Shown: in pieces, positions 52,822 to 61,647 of the stretch
Position numbering within the stretch: the first letter of the stretch is position 1
Layout of the letters: every line of letters begins with the position of its first letter
NCBI RefSeq assembly: GCF_051380875.1
Contig: NZ_JBNYXW010000008.1
Location: 1-64,000, forward strand
Reading direction: 5' to 3'
Length of the DNA stretch: 64,000 nucleotides
Source of the DNA: Janthinobacterium sp051380875
Lineage (GTDB): Bacteria; Pseudomonadota; Gammaproteobacteria; Burkholderiales; Burkholderiaceae_D
Translations under genes and position numbers: made by a program
The notes under the pieces: model-generated
Databases searched by the model: none
Seen by the model: the letters and a program-made list of their open reading frames with translations, nothing else
Told to the model about the DNA's origin: nothing

Positions 52822-54297
52822 TCAGTTGAGCGCTGGTGTCAGTCCATCCCAGCAAAGGTACTTCATCTCCAGGAACTCATCAATGCCATATTGCGAGCCC
52901 TCGCGTCCCAAGCCACTTTGCTTGACGCCGCCAAACGGCGCAACCTCGGTGGAGATCAAGCCGCAATTAATGCCGACCATGCCCGACTCGAGCGCTTCAG
53001 CGGTGCGCCAGATGCGCGCTGCATCCTTGCTGAACAAGTAGGCGGCCAGGCCGAACTCCGTATCGTTGGCCATATCGATAGCCTCGGCCTCAGTGTGAAA
53101 TCGCAACAGTGGCAGCACAGGACCGAACGTCTCTTCGCGAGCGATGCTCATGTCGCGGGTCACGCCGGCCACCACTGTGGGTTCGAAGAACGATCCTCCC
53201 AGCGCGTGGGGCCGACCACCGCAAAGGATCGTCGCACCGCCAGCGACGGCATTGGCCAAGTGCTCCTCGACCTTGGCAACGGCTGCCCGATCAATCATCG
53301 GGCCGATCTGCACGCCCTCGTCAAGGCCATTGCCGACCTTGAGCTCTGCGGCGCGACGCGCCAGGCGCTGGGCCAGCACATCATAAATGCCGTCCTGCAC
53401 CAGCACGCGGTTCGCCGCGATGCAGGATTGACCCGTATTGCGGAACTTCGCTGCCAGCACGCCCTCGACGACCAGGTCAAGGTCTGCATCATCGAAGACG
53501 ATGCATGGGGCATTTCCGCCGAGTTCCATGGAGCACTTCTTGATCGTGGCCGCAGATTGCTCCAACAACACACGCCCCACCTCGGTCGACCCGGTGAAGG
53601 TTACCTTGCGTACCAGCCGGTGCGAGGTCAGCGTGCCACCGATCGCACGGGTGTCATTGCCGGTAACGACATTGAAAACACCATCCGGGATACCGGCGCG
53701 GCGGCCCAGTTCGGCCAAGGCCAGCGCCGTCATCGGCGTCTGGCTGGCTGGTTTGACCACGATCGTGCAGCCGGCGGCCAGGGCCGGGCCAGCCTTGCGG
53801 GTGATCATCGCCGCCGGGAAATTCCATGGCGTGATCGCCGCACAAACGCCGACCGGCTGCTTGAGCACCACAATGCGGGCAGTGTCGCGCGGCGCCGGAA
53901 TCACGTCGCCGCGGACGCGCTTGGCCTCCTCGGAAAACCATTGCACGAACGACGCGGCATAATCGACCTCCCCCTTCGACTCGGATAATGGTTTGCCCTC
54001 TTCTAGAGTGATCAGCATGGCCAGGTCATCGCGATGTTGCACGATCAGCTCGTACCAGCGCCGCAGCACTTCCGAGCGCACCTTCGCAGTGGTCTTGCGC
54101 CACGACAGGAAGGCTTGGTGTGCAGCCTCAACCGCGCTGGCTGTTTCCGCCTCCTTGAATCGGGGCAATTCGACCAGCAACTCGCCGTTGGCCGGATTGT
54201 GCAGGGCATAGGTACCATGCGGCGTGGCATGGATCCACTGCCCGCCTACATAGGCACCTTCGCGCCAGAGCGTCGGATCTTTTAAAAGTTTGCGCAT
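52822..54297 (-). CDS. NAD-dependent aldehyde dehydrogenase (SSADH-like)
   Basis: A 491-residue aldehyde dehydrogenase of the succinate-semialdehyde dehydrogenase group. The catalytic Glu is in MELGGNAP (about 264), the catalytic Cys in GQSCIAANRVLV (about 298), and the cofactor motif is TFTGSTEVG. It is only about 30% similar to the ALDH at 10634, so they serve different pathways. It lies 12 nt behind the DapA-type aldolase gene and probably oxidises the aldehyde that enzyme releases. Confidence 0.88.
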   Translation of the reverse strand: MRKLLKDPTLWREGAYVGGQWIHATPHGTYALHNPANGELLVELPRFKEAETASAVEAAHQAFLSWRKTTAKVRSEVLRRWYELIVQHRDDLAMLITLEEGKPLSESKGEVDYAASFVQWFSEEAKRVRGDVIPAPRDTARIVVLKQPVGVCAAITPWNFPAAMITRKAGPALAAGCTIVVKPASQTPMTALALAELGRRAGIPDGVFNVVTGNDTRAIGGTLTSHRLVRKVTFTGSTEVGRVLLEQSAATIKKCSMELGGNAPCIVFDDADLDLVVEGVLAAKFRNTGQSCIAANRVLVQDGIYDVLAQRLARRAAELKVGNGLDEGVQIGPMIDRAAVAKVEEHLANAVAGGATILCGGRPHALGGSFFEPTVVAGVTRDMSIAREETFGPVLPLLRFHTEAEAIDMANDTEFGLAAYLFSKDAARIWRTAEALESGMVGINCGLISTEVAPFGGVKQSGLGREGSQYGIDEFLEMKYLCWDGLTPALN

Positions 54298-54309
54298 TGA
54301 GCATGTCCT

Positions 54310-55329
54310 TTAGCAGGGATTGCGGCCGATGATGTAGGCGCTGTCCGGATCCTGAGTCACCGGCAAGCCCGAGGCGATCAAGCCTTGGCGCAGCGATTTC
54401 ATGAAGCGATCGGGCACGCGCATGGCGGGTGCGCGCAGCGGCCCACCGTTGAAGCCGGCCAGCCAGTCCTGATATTTCCACATCGTGCGATTGAGCACGC
54501 CGGTACCGCCCGCGTATGCCTGTGCTGCGGCACCGTTGGCGCTGCGGGCCGGGTTGACCTGCCAGTACAGCTCCATCGCCTCTTCCCACTGCCCCTTGCG
54601 CGCCAGGTCGAACGCACGCGGATAATAGCTGCTCATCCATGCGGTGTTGCTTGTTCCCGAGAACTGCAGTTCCATCTGATCCATCAGCGGGATCGCATCG
54701 CTTTCGATAGGAATGCTGATGACGACCTCGTTGCGGAAGTGGTGATACATCTCGAGCGCGCCGGCGATCAATGGGAAACCCTGCTCGGACTTAATCGCCA
54801 CGATGTTTGGACAGTCGTCCAGAAGACGGCGCACCAGTTGTACCGACATGCCGGCCGGATGCACTCGTTCGAAACCCCACAGCGGGATCGGGAACAGCAT
54901 CACCGCAAGATCGGTGGCGTCGCAGAACTGCTTCGTGTAGTCGTAGATTTCCTGCTCGGTGGTGGGCCAGAACTGCGGTGGATACGACAACAACGCGATG
55001 TCAGCTCCAGCCTGCTCCGCCAATTTGACGGCGCGGATATTCTCCGCCAGCGTGCCGAAGGCTGCATGGAAGAACAGGCCCAGGCCGGCGCCGGCCGTGT
55101 CGCGTGCCAATGCCGTAAATTGCGCATTTTCCTCCGGCGTAATGGCCACCTCGGCGCACAGCAACGTATAGGTGTACCCCAATTCTTTGGTCAGCGCGAT
55201 GTCGTGCCGAATGCCACGCTCGTTAAGCTTGGTCAGGTCAGCCGAATAACTCGGGGTGGTGACGGCGGAACAGCCGACCAGGTGTTCGCGAGCCCAGGCA
55301 CGGGCATCGGCGCGTTTATAATTTGCCAT
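54310..55329 (-). CDS. DapA-superfamily aldolase/hydratase-aldolase
   Basis: A 339-residue member of the dihydrodipicolinate synthase/N-acetylneuraminate lyase superfamily. The Schiff-base lysine is Lys180 in NIVAIKSEQG, and Tyr in ALLSYPPQFWP may be the catalytic tyrosine. The length exceeds true DapA (about 290) and resembles trans-o-hydroxybenzylidenepyruvate hydratase-aldolases (NahE/PhdJ type), which split a side chain into aldehyde and pyruvate. This fits the ALDH encoded next. The exact substrate is not determined by sequence. Confidence 0.83.
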   Translation of the reverse strand: MANYKRADARAWAREHLVGCSAVTTPSYSADLTKLNERGIRHDIALTKELGYTYTLLCAEVAITPEENAQFTALARDTAGAGLGLFFHAAFGTLAENIRAVKLAEQAGADIALLSYPPQFWPTTEQEIYDYTKQFCDATDLAVMLFPIPLWGFERVHPAGMSVQLVRRLLDDCPNIVAIKSEQGFPLIAGALEMYHHFRNEVVISIPIESDAIPLMDQMELQFSGTSNTAWMSSYYPRAFDLARKGQWEEAMELYWQVNPARSANGAAAQAYAGGTGVLNRTMWKYQDWLAGFNGGPLRAPAMRVPDRFMKSLRQGLIASGLPVTQDPDSAYIIGRNPC

Positions 55330-55359
55330 TTCGATTTCCTTTGTATTTACTATTTAAAA

Positions 55360-56376
55360 TTACTTATTGACCGGCACGATCGTCGCTGCCATGTGAGTGC
55401 CAATCCCGCGCGTGCGCGCCAGGGCCAGCAACATTTCAGCAATCACCACGTCCTGCAATGCGGAACCCACGGATTTATAGACAACGATGTCATCGGGCTT
55501 GCGTTCAAAGTGGCCGGATATCATGTCGTTGAGCGAAATCAACTTCGCCGAAAAATCAATGCCAGCGCGCGCCGCCGCCAGCATGTCTCCAGTGTCATGC
55601 GTCACTTCCTCGGGCATATCGGCCACGATACGCGTGGCGCGCCTGACCACTTGCTCGTCGACCTCACGTTGTTCGGGCAACGTCGAGCCGATCGACACCA
55701 CCGTCATACCCGGGGTCAGCCATTCGCCCAGCAATACCGGGGTTTCATCCCGGCTGCGCGCGGCGCACAGCACGACATCGGCCCCGCTGACAGCGGACTG
55801 CGCGGAGCCGGCCGCTTCTATGCGAATACCGTTCTGTTCCCGAAAAGTGGCGGCAAAACGCTCCCGGCTCGCCGGCGTTGGGCTGTACACCACGGCACTG
55901 TCGATGGTGCGCACCGCCGCGAGAGCCGCGAATAATCCTTTTGCCTCGAAGCCTGATCCGATCACGGCCACGCGCAACGGCCGGCGCGGCGCGATGGCAT
56001 CCACGGCGACGGCAGCAGTAGCTGCGGTGCGGATGCCCGTAATGCGGTTGCCGTCGATGAGCGCGGCGAGTGCCATCGTTTCCTGGTCGAACAAGGACAC
56101 CAGGTAGCTCGCGCAGCGGTTCTTCATGCTCGCAGCGATCAGTTTGCAGCCCAAATGGCCGCCACCCGGGGATACTGCCGTCAATCCGCGCAGCCAGTTG
56201 CCGTCGCCGCGCGCCATCGAACGTGGCGGCACCATCGTCGCCGAGACTTGGCTGGAGTAGGCGGTGCGCAATGCGTCGAAGGCAGACCTCCAGTCGGTCA
56301 ATTGGCCGACATCGGCGTCGGTAAGGAAGAGAGTCGGCGGCAACTGCGCTGCCGATTCTTGAACTGAATTACCCAA
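55360..56376 (-). CDS. Ornithine cyclodeaminase/mu-crystallin family protein
   Basis: A 338-residue NAD(P)-binding protein of the OCD/mu-crystallin family. It shows SMARGDGNWLRGLTAVSPGG (substrate-binding Arg and Lys region), HLGCKLIAASMKNRCASYLV, and the nucleotide motif VAVIGSGFEAKGLFAAL (about 134-150). Members include ornithine cyclodeaminase, alanine dehydrogenase and ketimine reductases. In an aromatic cluster an imine or amino acid reduction is possible. The first copy of the 57-nt repeat lies directly upstream of its start. Confidence 0.82.
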   Translation of the reverse strand: MGNSVQESAAQLPPTLFLTDADVGQLTDWRSAFDALRTAYSSQVSATMVPPRSMARGDGNWLRGLTAVSPGGGHLGCKLIAASMKNRCASYLVSLFDQETMALAALIDGNRITGIRTAATAAVAVDAIAPRRPLRVAVIGSGFEAKGLFAALAAVRTIDSAVVYSPTPASRERFAATFREQNGIRIEAAGSAQSAVSGADVVLCAARSRDETPVLLGEWLTPGMTVVSIGSTLPEQREVDEQVVRRATRIVADMPEEVTHDTGDMLAAARAGIDFSAKLISLNDMISGHFERKPDDIVVYKSVGSALQDVVIAEMLLALARTRGIGTHMAATIVPVNK

Positions 56377-56400
56377 AATATGTCTCCTTTAGTGGAGTAG

Positions 56401-56457
56401 AAATCTTAATTGCGCTGACTGGCCCGAGCAATCCTCTCCGGGGGAAAGCAGCTTTGC
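56401..56457 (-). repeat. 57-nt intergenic repeat, copy 1
   Basis: This 57-bp stretch aligns without gaps to 58451-58507, with 45 of 57 identical positions. On the minus strand it contains AAAGCTGCTTTCCC, then GATTGCTC inside a possible hairpin (CCCG before, CGGG after), and ends AAGATTT. It ends 24 bp before the start of the cyclodeaminase-type gene, so it could be a leader element. Confidence 0.5.
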
Positions 56458-56492
56458 CCATTTCGGGGAGCTGGGCTGCTTAATCCCCCGTG

Positions 56493-57290
56493 TTAATCCC
56501 CCGCCTGATCCTGGAAGATCGCAACGGCGCGAGTCCACCCGGCGGACGCTCCGCGAATCTTGTGCGGGAAGCAGCAAATAGTGTAGCCAAATGGCGGCAA
56601 CGCCTCCAGGTTGTGCAGCTTCTCCAAATGGCTGTAGCCGATGTCGCGGCCAGCCTTGTGACCTTCCCAAATCAGCGACTTGTCGCCGGTTTCAGCGATC
56701 TTTTTGGCCGTGTAGGAAAACGGAGCATCCCAGCTCCACGCATCCGTACCGGTAAGGCGCACCCCGCGCTCCAGCAGATACATGGTCGCGTCATAGCCCA
56801 TTCCGCAGCCGGCCGACAGAAAATCGCTCTGGCCATAGCGCGATCCGGCGCGGGTATTGACGACGACGATATCCAATGGCTGAAGCGTGTAATTGATACG
56901 CTTGAGTTCAGCTTCCACGTCGGCGGCCGTCGCTACGTAACCATCCGGAAAGTGACGGAAATCGAGTTTCACGCCTGGCTTGAAGCACCATTCCAGCGGC
57001 ACCTCGTCGATGGTGATGGAAGGCTTCTTCTCGCCCAATTTGGCATCCATCGTGGAATGGAAATGATACGGGGCGTCGAGATGTGTGCCGTTGTGCGTCG
57101 ACAGCGAAACCCACTCGGCGGCGGCGGCTTCCCCATCGGGATAATCTTCCGCCACGGTTCCAGGGATCATTCCCACAAAGTCAGCCACCGTTTCGGCATG
57201 CTTTTGGTAGGTAATCTTGGGCGCCAGCGATGGCGGATCCGACATCACGTCGTTTTCGAGGTAGATCGAAAGGTCTACAAATTTAGTCAT
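56493..57290 (-). CDS. Cyclase-family metal hydrolase (isatin/kynurenine formamidase-like)
   Basis: A 265-residue member of the Cyclase family (PF04199). The metal motif STHNGTHLDAPYHFHS (about 73-88) has the canonical HxGTHxDxPxHF pattern, and a later catalytic His may lie in WEGHKAGRD. Members include isatin hydrolase, kynurenine formamidase and other amide or lactone hydrolases that use Mn or Zn. I start at 57290 (AAGGA upstream), dropping 34 residues that overlap the previous gene. It follows the FAH-family gene by 4 nt. Confidence 0.85.
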   Translation of the reverse strand: MTKFVDLSIYLENDVMSDPPSLAPKITYQKHAETVADFVGMIPGTVAEDYPDGEAAAAEWVSLSTHNGTHLDAPYHFHSTMDAKLGEKKPSITIDEVPLEWCFKPGVKLDFRHFPDGYVATAADVEAELKRINYTLQPLDIVVVNTRAGSRYGQSDFLSAGCGMGYDATMYLLERGVRLTGTDAWSWDAPFSYTAKKIAETGDKSLIWEGHKAGRDIGYSHLEKLHNLEALPPFGYTICCFPHKIRGASAGWTRAVAIFQDQAGD

Positions 57291-57294
57291 GGAG

Positions 57295-58281
57295 TTATTC
57301 CTTATTAATGTTTGCAGGCACGATGCCTTGGTCAATAGCACCGAACACAGACGCGCCATCGAGCAGCGCCTCCATTCGGATACGATCGCCATACTTCATA
57401 AAAGAGGTCGTCGGCACACCGCGCTCGATCATTTCAATGGCGCGTCGTTCGGCGATACAGGCCGAGCCCCTGGTGCGATCCGCGTTCGACACGGTGCCGC
57501 TGCCAATCACAGTGCCGGCCGAGAGGCGCCGTGTCTTGCATGCGTGCGCGACCAGTTGATCAAATCCGAAACTCATTTCCGCCCCGTTCGGATTGCCGAA
57601 CCAGACTCCGTTCCAGGCGATCTGCAGATCAAGCTGAACCCGGGAATCACACCATGCGTCGCCCAGTTCGTCCGGCGTCACAGCAACCGGCGCGAAGGCC
57701 GAAGACGGCTTCGCATGCAAGAAACCAAAACCGGTCTTCATCTCGCGCGGGCCCATGCTGCGCAGGCTGACGTCATTGATCTGGAGCAGCAGGATGACGT
57801 GCACCCGCGCGGCGGCCGCTGTGCAGCCCATGGGTACGGCATCGACAATGACGCCGAACTCGCCTTCAAAGTCGATGCCGTCAGCTTCGTCCGGCAGAGG
57901 CACGTCGTCGTGCGCACCCAGCAGGTCGTCCGATGCGCCTTGATACATCAAGGGTATCGTTTCAAGGTCCGGGATGGGTGGCAGCTTGAAAGCTGTTTCC
58001 ATCAACCTGGCGTGGTTCAGAAATGCTGAACCGTCGCACCACTGGGGCGCGCGCGGCAGCGGAGCGGCGGCCTGCAAGGGGTCGAAGGCGAATGCGCCAA
58101 TCGCCTTCCCGGCGTTCAATTGCAGGTACACCTCGGACAGTCTGGTCGCGCATTCGTCCCAGCGCTCGACCGCATCGAGCATCGTTGACGCAATCGCGGG
58201 AACGGCAACAGCCGACTGGAGGTCGCGCGAGACAACGACCAGTCGGCCATCCTTGCCATTCTTTAGAGATGCCAGTTTCAT
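57295..58281 (-). CDS. FAH-family hydrolase (fumarylacetoacetase-like)
   Basis: A 328-residue FAH-superfamily protein. Acidic metal ligands are in GIDFEGEFGVIVD (two Glu, about 136-148) and INDVSLRSMGPREM (Asp, about 168), with GSGTVSNAD near 256. The N-terminal domain (about 1-90) makes it longer than NagK, as in bacterial fumarylacetoacetases. It probably cleaves a 1,3-diketo acid late in the pathway of this cluster. It is the first gene of the operon; the 255-bp gap before it holds the second 57-nt repeat. Confidence 0.86.
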   Translation of the reverse strand: MKLASLKNGKDGRLVVVSRDLQSAVAVPAIASTMLDAVERWDECATRLSEVYLQLNAGKAIGAFAFDPLQAAAPLPRAPQWCDGSAFLNHARLMETAFKLPPIPDLETIPLMYQGASDDLLGAHDDVPLPDEADGIDFEGEFGVIVDAVPMGCTAAAARVHVILLLQINDVSLRSMGPREMKTGFGFLHAKPSSAFAPVAVTPDELGDAWCDSRVQLDLQIAWNGVWFGNPNGAEMSFGFDQLVAHACKTRRLSAGTVIGSGTVSNADRTRGSACIAERRAIEMIERGVPTTSFMKYGDRIRMEALLDGASVFGAIDQGIVPANINKE

Positions 58282-58450
58282 CGATATTCCTTATCATTTC
58301 GTTATGTAAATCGTTTCAGCGACGATCACGATCACGGCTTGGCCGAGGCATCGGACCGTTGATCTACGAAGTGCGAACGGCCAGCCGGTACCGCGCCCGC
58401 AAGCCGGCGTAGCCGGATCAGGGGCGTTGATGTTTCCTCGCAGGGAATGA

Positions 58451-58507
58451 AAATCTTAAGTCGGCGGGGCGACGCGAGCAATCCGCGCCGTGGGAAAGCA
58501 GCTTTGC
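58451..58507 (-). repeat. 57-nt intergenic repeat, copy 2
   Basis: The second copy shares 45 of 57 positions with 56401-56457. On the minus strand the GATTGCTC core is again flanked by complementary arms, but with other bases (GGCGCG before, CGCGTCGCC after). Such compensating change hints at a kept RNA structure. It lies 29 bp after the Rieske gene stop and 170 bp before the FAH-family gene. Confidence 0.5.
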
Positions 58508-58536
58508 GTTATTGAGATGGCTGAACGCCGGGCAAG

Positions 58537-58899
58537 TCAGCTTGCCACTGACGCCGGCAGCAAGATGTACAGCTCGCTGTCGCAGGCGCGTTCGATGGTG
58601 ATCGGTTCAAGCGCTTGGCCCAGGCATGGACCCAAGAGGCAAACACCGCTTTCGATGTCGAATTGCGCGCCGTGCGCGCTGCAGACGATACGGCTGCCAT
58701 TGGCGTTAAGGTATTGATGACGGGCCCACGCCATTGGCGCCCCGTCGATATGCGGACAGGCATTGCGGTAGGCGTATAGGCGACCTTGTTTGCGTACCAC
58801 GAACATTACGTCCCGGCCGGTAGCCAGGGGGTCAAAGCCGCGTGCCTGTCCTTCGCAGATCTCGTCCGCCATGCACAGCCGGTAACGGCGCATGCTCAT
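58537..58899 (-). CDS. Small Rieske [2Fe-2S] protein
   Basis: A protein of about 120 residues with a Rieske domain: CPHIDGAPM (Cys, His) and CSAHGAQFD (Cys, His). The CSAHG form and short length resemble ferredoxin-like Rieske proteins rather than oxygenases. The start is unsure: ATG at 58899 (MSMRRYRL) is used, but a GTG at 58938 directly follows the LysR stop and an ATG at 58872 is also in frame. It lies between the LysR gene and the second catabolic operon on the same strand and could be an additional electron carrier for the oxygenase. Confidence 0.8.
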   Translation of the reverse strand: MSMRRYRLCMADEICEGQARGFDPLATGRDVMFVVRKQGRLYAYRNACPHIDGAPMAWARHQYLNANGSRIVCSAHGAQFDIESGVCLLGPCLGQALEPITIERACDSELYILLPASVAS

Positions 58900-58938
58900 G
58901 ACCAGGGCGCCGTGATGGCCAGGCTCAAGAAGACGCAC

Positions 58939-59835
58939 TCAGACATCGGCGAACAATGATTTGATCAAACCGTCAATGCTACGCGTTGCCAGCGTGTGCG
59001 GGCGATGCTGCGTGGTACCCAGGACGATGTGCCGTATCAGTTCGGGCTGGACAATACGCGCAGCCGCCAGCCCGGAACTACAGCCAGCCGGCTCGGGCAG
59101 CGAGGCAACAATGGCATAACCGATGCCAGTTGCGCTAAGTTCGCGCTGTAGCTGGATGGTGTCAGCCTCCAGTGCCACCGTCAGACGAATGCCGCGTTCC
59201 CGCGCCAGAAGGTCGAGCCGCCTGCGCAGTACATGCGGTTCAGCGGGCAAGATCAACGGCAAGCCTTCCAGCGCGGCGAAGGCGATCTGTCCCGAGGCGA
59301 TCAGCGGATCGTCGACCGGGCCGATCAGGTCGAGGGTAATGCTGCGCAGGATAGGTTCATCCAGATCTTCCACCGGCCTTTCCCTGAGCAGCAAGGCAAT
59401 GTCCAGCCGGCCGGTACTGAGCCACTCTTCCAACTGGGCGCTTGATCCTTCCACCAGGTGCAAGCGGATGCGGGGAAACTTCGCCATTGTGGCACGGAAC
59501 AGCTTGCCCGCCATGATGGGTACGGCAGACGGCAACAAACCTACGTGCACCTCTCCGATCGGCACGCTGCTAGTGGCGAGTATATCGTCAGCCAATTGAT
59601 CAGTTTCGGTGATCAGTGGGCGTATACGCAGGTAGATTACCTCGCCGAATTCGGTCAAGACGACTCCCCGCCCCGTGCGACGAAACAATTTTCCGCCGCA
59701 TTGCGTCTCCAGCTGTGCAATTTGGCGGCTGATCACGGACGACGGACTATTAAGGGCATTCGCCGCTTGGGTCAAGCTACCCAACTCAGCAACTTTTGCA
59801 AACAGGGACCAGCGCGAATCAAGAATTGGCAGCAT
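58939..59835 (-). CDS. LysR-family regulator, paralogue A
   Basis: A 298-residue LysR protein of the nitrogen-assimilation-control-like (Nac/Cbl) type: MLPILDSRWSLFAKVAELGS, SSVISRQIAQLE, GGKLFRRTGRGVVLTEFGE, and an effector domain with GEVHVGLLPSAVP. It is about three-quarters identical to the LysR at 61648, so the two arose by duplication and flank a chemoreceptor gene. It is transcribed toward the Rieske gene and the second catabolic cluster and may control them. Confidence 0.9.
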   Translation of the reverse strand: MLPILDSRWSLFAKVAELGSLTQAANALNSPSSVISRQIAQLETQCGGKLFRRTGRGVVLTEFGEVIYLRIRPLITETDQLADDILATSSVPIGEVHVGLLPSAVPIMAGKLFRATMAKFPRIRLHLVEGSSAQLEEWLSTGRLDIALLLRERPVEDLDEPILRSITLDLIGPVDDPLIASGQIAFAALEGLPLILPAEPHVLRRRLDLLARERGIRLTVALEADTIQLQRELSATGIGYAIVASLPEPAGCSSGLAAARIVQPELIRHIVLGTTQHRPHTLATRSIDGLIKSLFADV

Positions 59836-59914
59836 GTTCAGGGCTTCATTGGAAATTTGTTTATATCATGAAGAGTGTACTCCAGTCTGCGCACGCCCCT
59901 GTACCACAAACTCA

Positions 59915-61570
59915 TCATGTTTCGCACATCAACGCTGGCTGCTCGTCCAGCGGTTGCCTGAGCTGGAGCGCCGGATGCGGCACGCCGCCTTCCGGCCCTC
60001 GGCTCAACTTGAACACGCTGACCAGCCGCGCTAGTTCCGCAGCATGCACTTTCAGGTTTTCGGCGGCGGCGGCGGCTTGCTCGACCAATGCGGCGTTTTG
60101 CTGGGTCGCGTCGTCGATGTGCGCCATCGCCGTACCTACCTGTCCGATGTCGGCGCTCTGTTTCTGGCTCGCCGAGGCGATCTCGGCCATCAGCTCAGTT
60201 ACCTGCCGGATCCCTGACACGATCTCGTTCATCGCTCCTCCGGCCTTGCCTGCCAGCTGTAGGCCCATTCCAACTTCCTGCACCGAATTGTTGATCAAAT
60301 GCTTGATCTCCTTGGCCGCGCCGGCCGAGCGTTGCGCGAGCGCCCTCACCTCGGACGCCACCACGGCGAAGCCACGGCCTTGATCGCCAGCGCGCGCCGC
60401 CTCGACAGCCGCATTCAGCGCCAAGATGTTGGTCTGGAACGCAATACCGTCAATGACCCCGACAATGTCCACGATACGGTTTGCGGACTGGTTAATTGTA
60501 TCCATGATCTTGACAACCTGTCCCACCACTTCGCCGCCATTGCCTGCCGCGGCGGCGGCGGTCTTTGCCATCGCGTGCGCCATGTCTGCATTTTTCGCGT
60601 TACGCTGAACGGTCGTCGTCAATTGCACCAGCAACGTCGCGGTCTGCTGCGAAGAGCTGGCCTGCTGCTCGGTGCGGGATGAAAGGTTTAGATTGCCAAA
60701 TGCGATCTCACTGGTGGCGGCGGCGATGGTTTCGCTTTTCTCGCGCACTTCGCTGACGATGCCCGCAAGGCTGTCACGCATTTTCTTCATTGCCGCCAGC
60801 AGGCTGCGCGTATCACCTTCCCGGGTCGCGATCCGTCCCTCCAACTGGCCTGCGGCAATGCGTTCCGCAATGTCGACTGCGTACCCCAGTTCGCCGCCCA
60901 GTTGCCTGAGCATGCTGCGCGACAGCAGCATGGAGACGATCACCGCCAGCACTACGGAAAAAGATCCCATCAGCAGCATCAGCAAACGGGCGCTCTCATA
61001 GGACTGCTGGCCGTCCTTGGCAGCCTTGTCGCTCAGCGCTTCTTCGTAACGGATCAGCGCATCGAGTCCACGCATCCAGCGCGCCTGGACCGGTAGCAAT
61101 TCATTGACCAACACCTGGTACACCTGGTCTCCCTGGTTCGCCGCAGCCATGGTAGCGACCCGCGCAATCAATGGTCCCGCCGCAGTCTGGGCTTGCCGTA
61201 TTTCCTGCAGCAAGGCTCGCTCCCGAACCGCGTCTGCAGAATGGCCTGAGAACGTGCTGGCCAGCTTGCCTTGGACTTGCACGTAGCGCCTGTGCTGTTC
61301 ATTGAGCTGAGCCAATTCCTCCTGGATGGCCGACAGCGACCCGACCAATGCCACATTGCGCAGATGGACCATACCTTCATACACGGAGTCGCGCATCGTA
61401 GTCGCCAGTCTGGATTTCAAGTTATTAACTTCGGTGATCTCGGTAACGCGGTGCTGGTTTTCCGCCATGCGCGAAATTCCGAGCGACGATACCATCATCA
61501 GCATCACCACCAGCACGCCCAGCCCTGCGCGCAAGCGGGTGGCGATTTTCCACCGTTCAAACATCTTCAT
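59915..61570 (-). CDS. Methyl-accepting chemotaxis protein
   Basis: A 551-residue chemoreceptor. A first transmembrane helix (about 16-36) is followed by a four-helix-bundle sensor domain (about 37-190), a second helix (about 193-213), HAMP, and the signalling domain. The latter includes the conserved hairpin GIAFQTNILALNAAVEAARA, then GDQGRGFAVVASEVRALAQR. No C-terminal NWETF-type pentapeptide is seen. It probably senses a compound degraded by the adjacent clusters, given its place between two LysR paralogues. Confidence 0.92.
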   Translation of the reverse strand: MKMFERWKIATRLRAGLGVLVVMLMMVSSLGISRMAENQHRVTEITEVNNLKSRLATTMRDSVYEGMVHLRNVALVGSLSAIQEELAQLNEQHRRYVQVQGKLASTFSGHSADAVRERALLQEIRQAQTAAGPLIARVATMAAANQGDQVYQVLVNELLPVQARWMRGLDALIRYEEALSDKAAKDGQQSYESARLLMLLMGSFSVVLAVIVSMLLSRSMLRQLGGELGYAVDIAERIAAGQLEGRIATREGDTRSLLAAMKKMRDSLAGIVSEVREKSETIAAATSEIAFGNLNLSSRTEQQASSSQQTATLLVQLTTTVQRNAKNADMAHAMAKTAAAAAGNGGEVVGQVVKIMDTINQSANRIVDIVGVIDGIAFQTNILALNAAVEAARAGDQGRGFAVVASEVRALAQRSAGAAKEIKHLINNSVQEVGMGLQLAGKAGGAMNEIVSGIRQVTELMAEIASASQKQSADIGQVGTAMAHIDDATQQNAALVEQAAAAAENLKVHAAELARLVSVFKLSRGPEGGVPHPALQLRQPLDEQPALMCET

Positions 61571-61647
61571 GATTGGGTCTCCTGTTATAGTTTTGGTCTT
61601 GCCGCGCGCGTAGAACGCTAGTCGACGCGGTCCATTCGGGCCGGCGG

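Noticed and set aside
52891..53988. 365-codon open frame on the plus strand
   Set aside because: It is antisense to the aldehyde dehydrogenase gene, which has all catalytic motifs; there is no ribosome site or known domain.
54385..55935. 516-codon open frame on the plus strand
   Set aside because: It lies antisense to the DapA-type and cyclodeaminase genes, shows no family motifs and has the His/Arg/Gln-rich look of a shadow frame.
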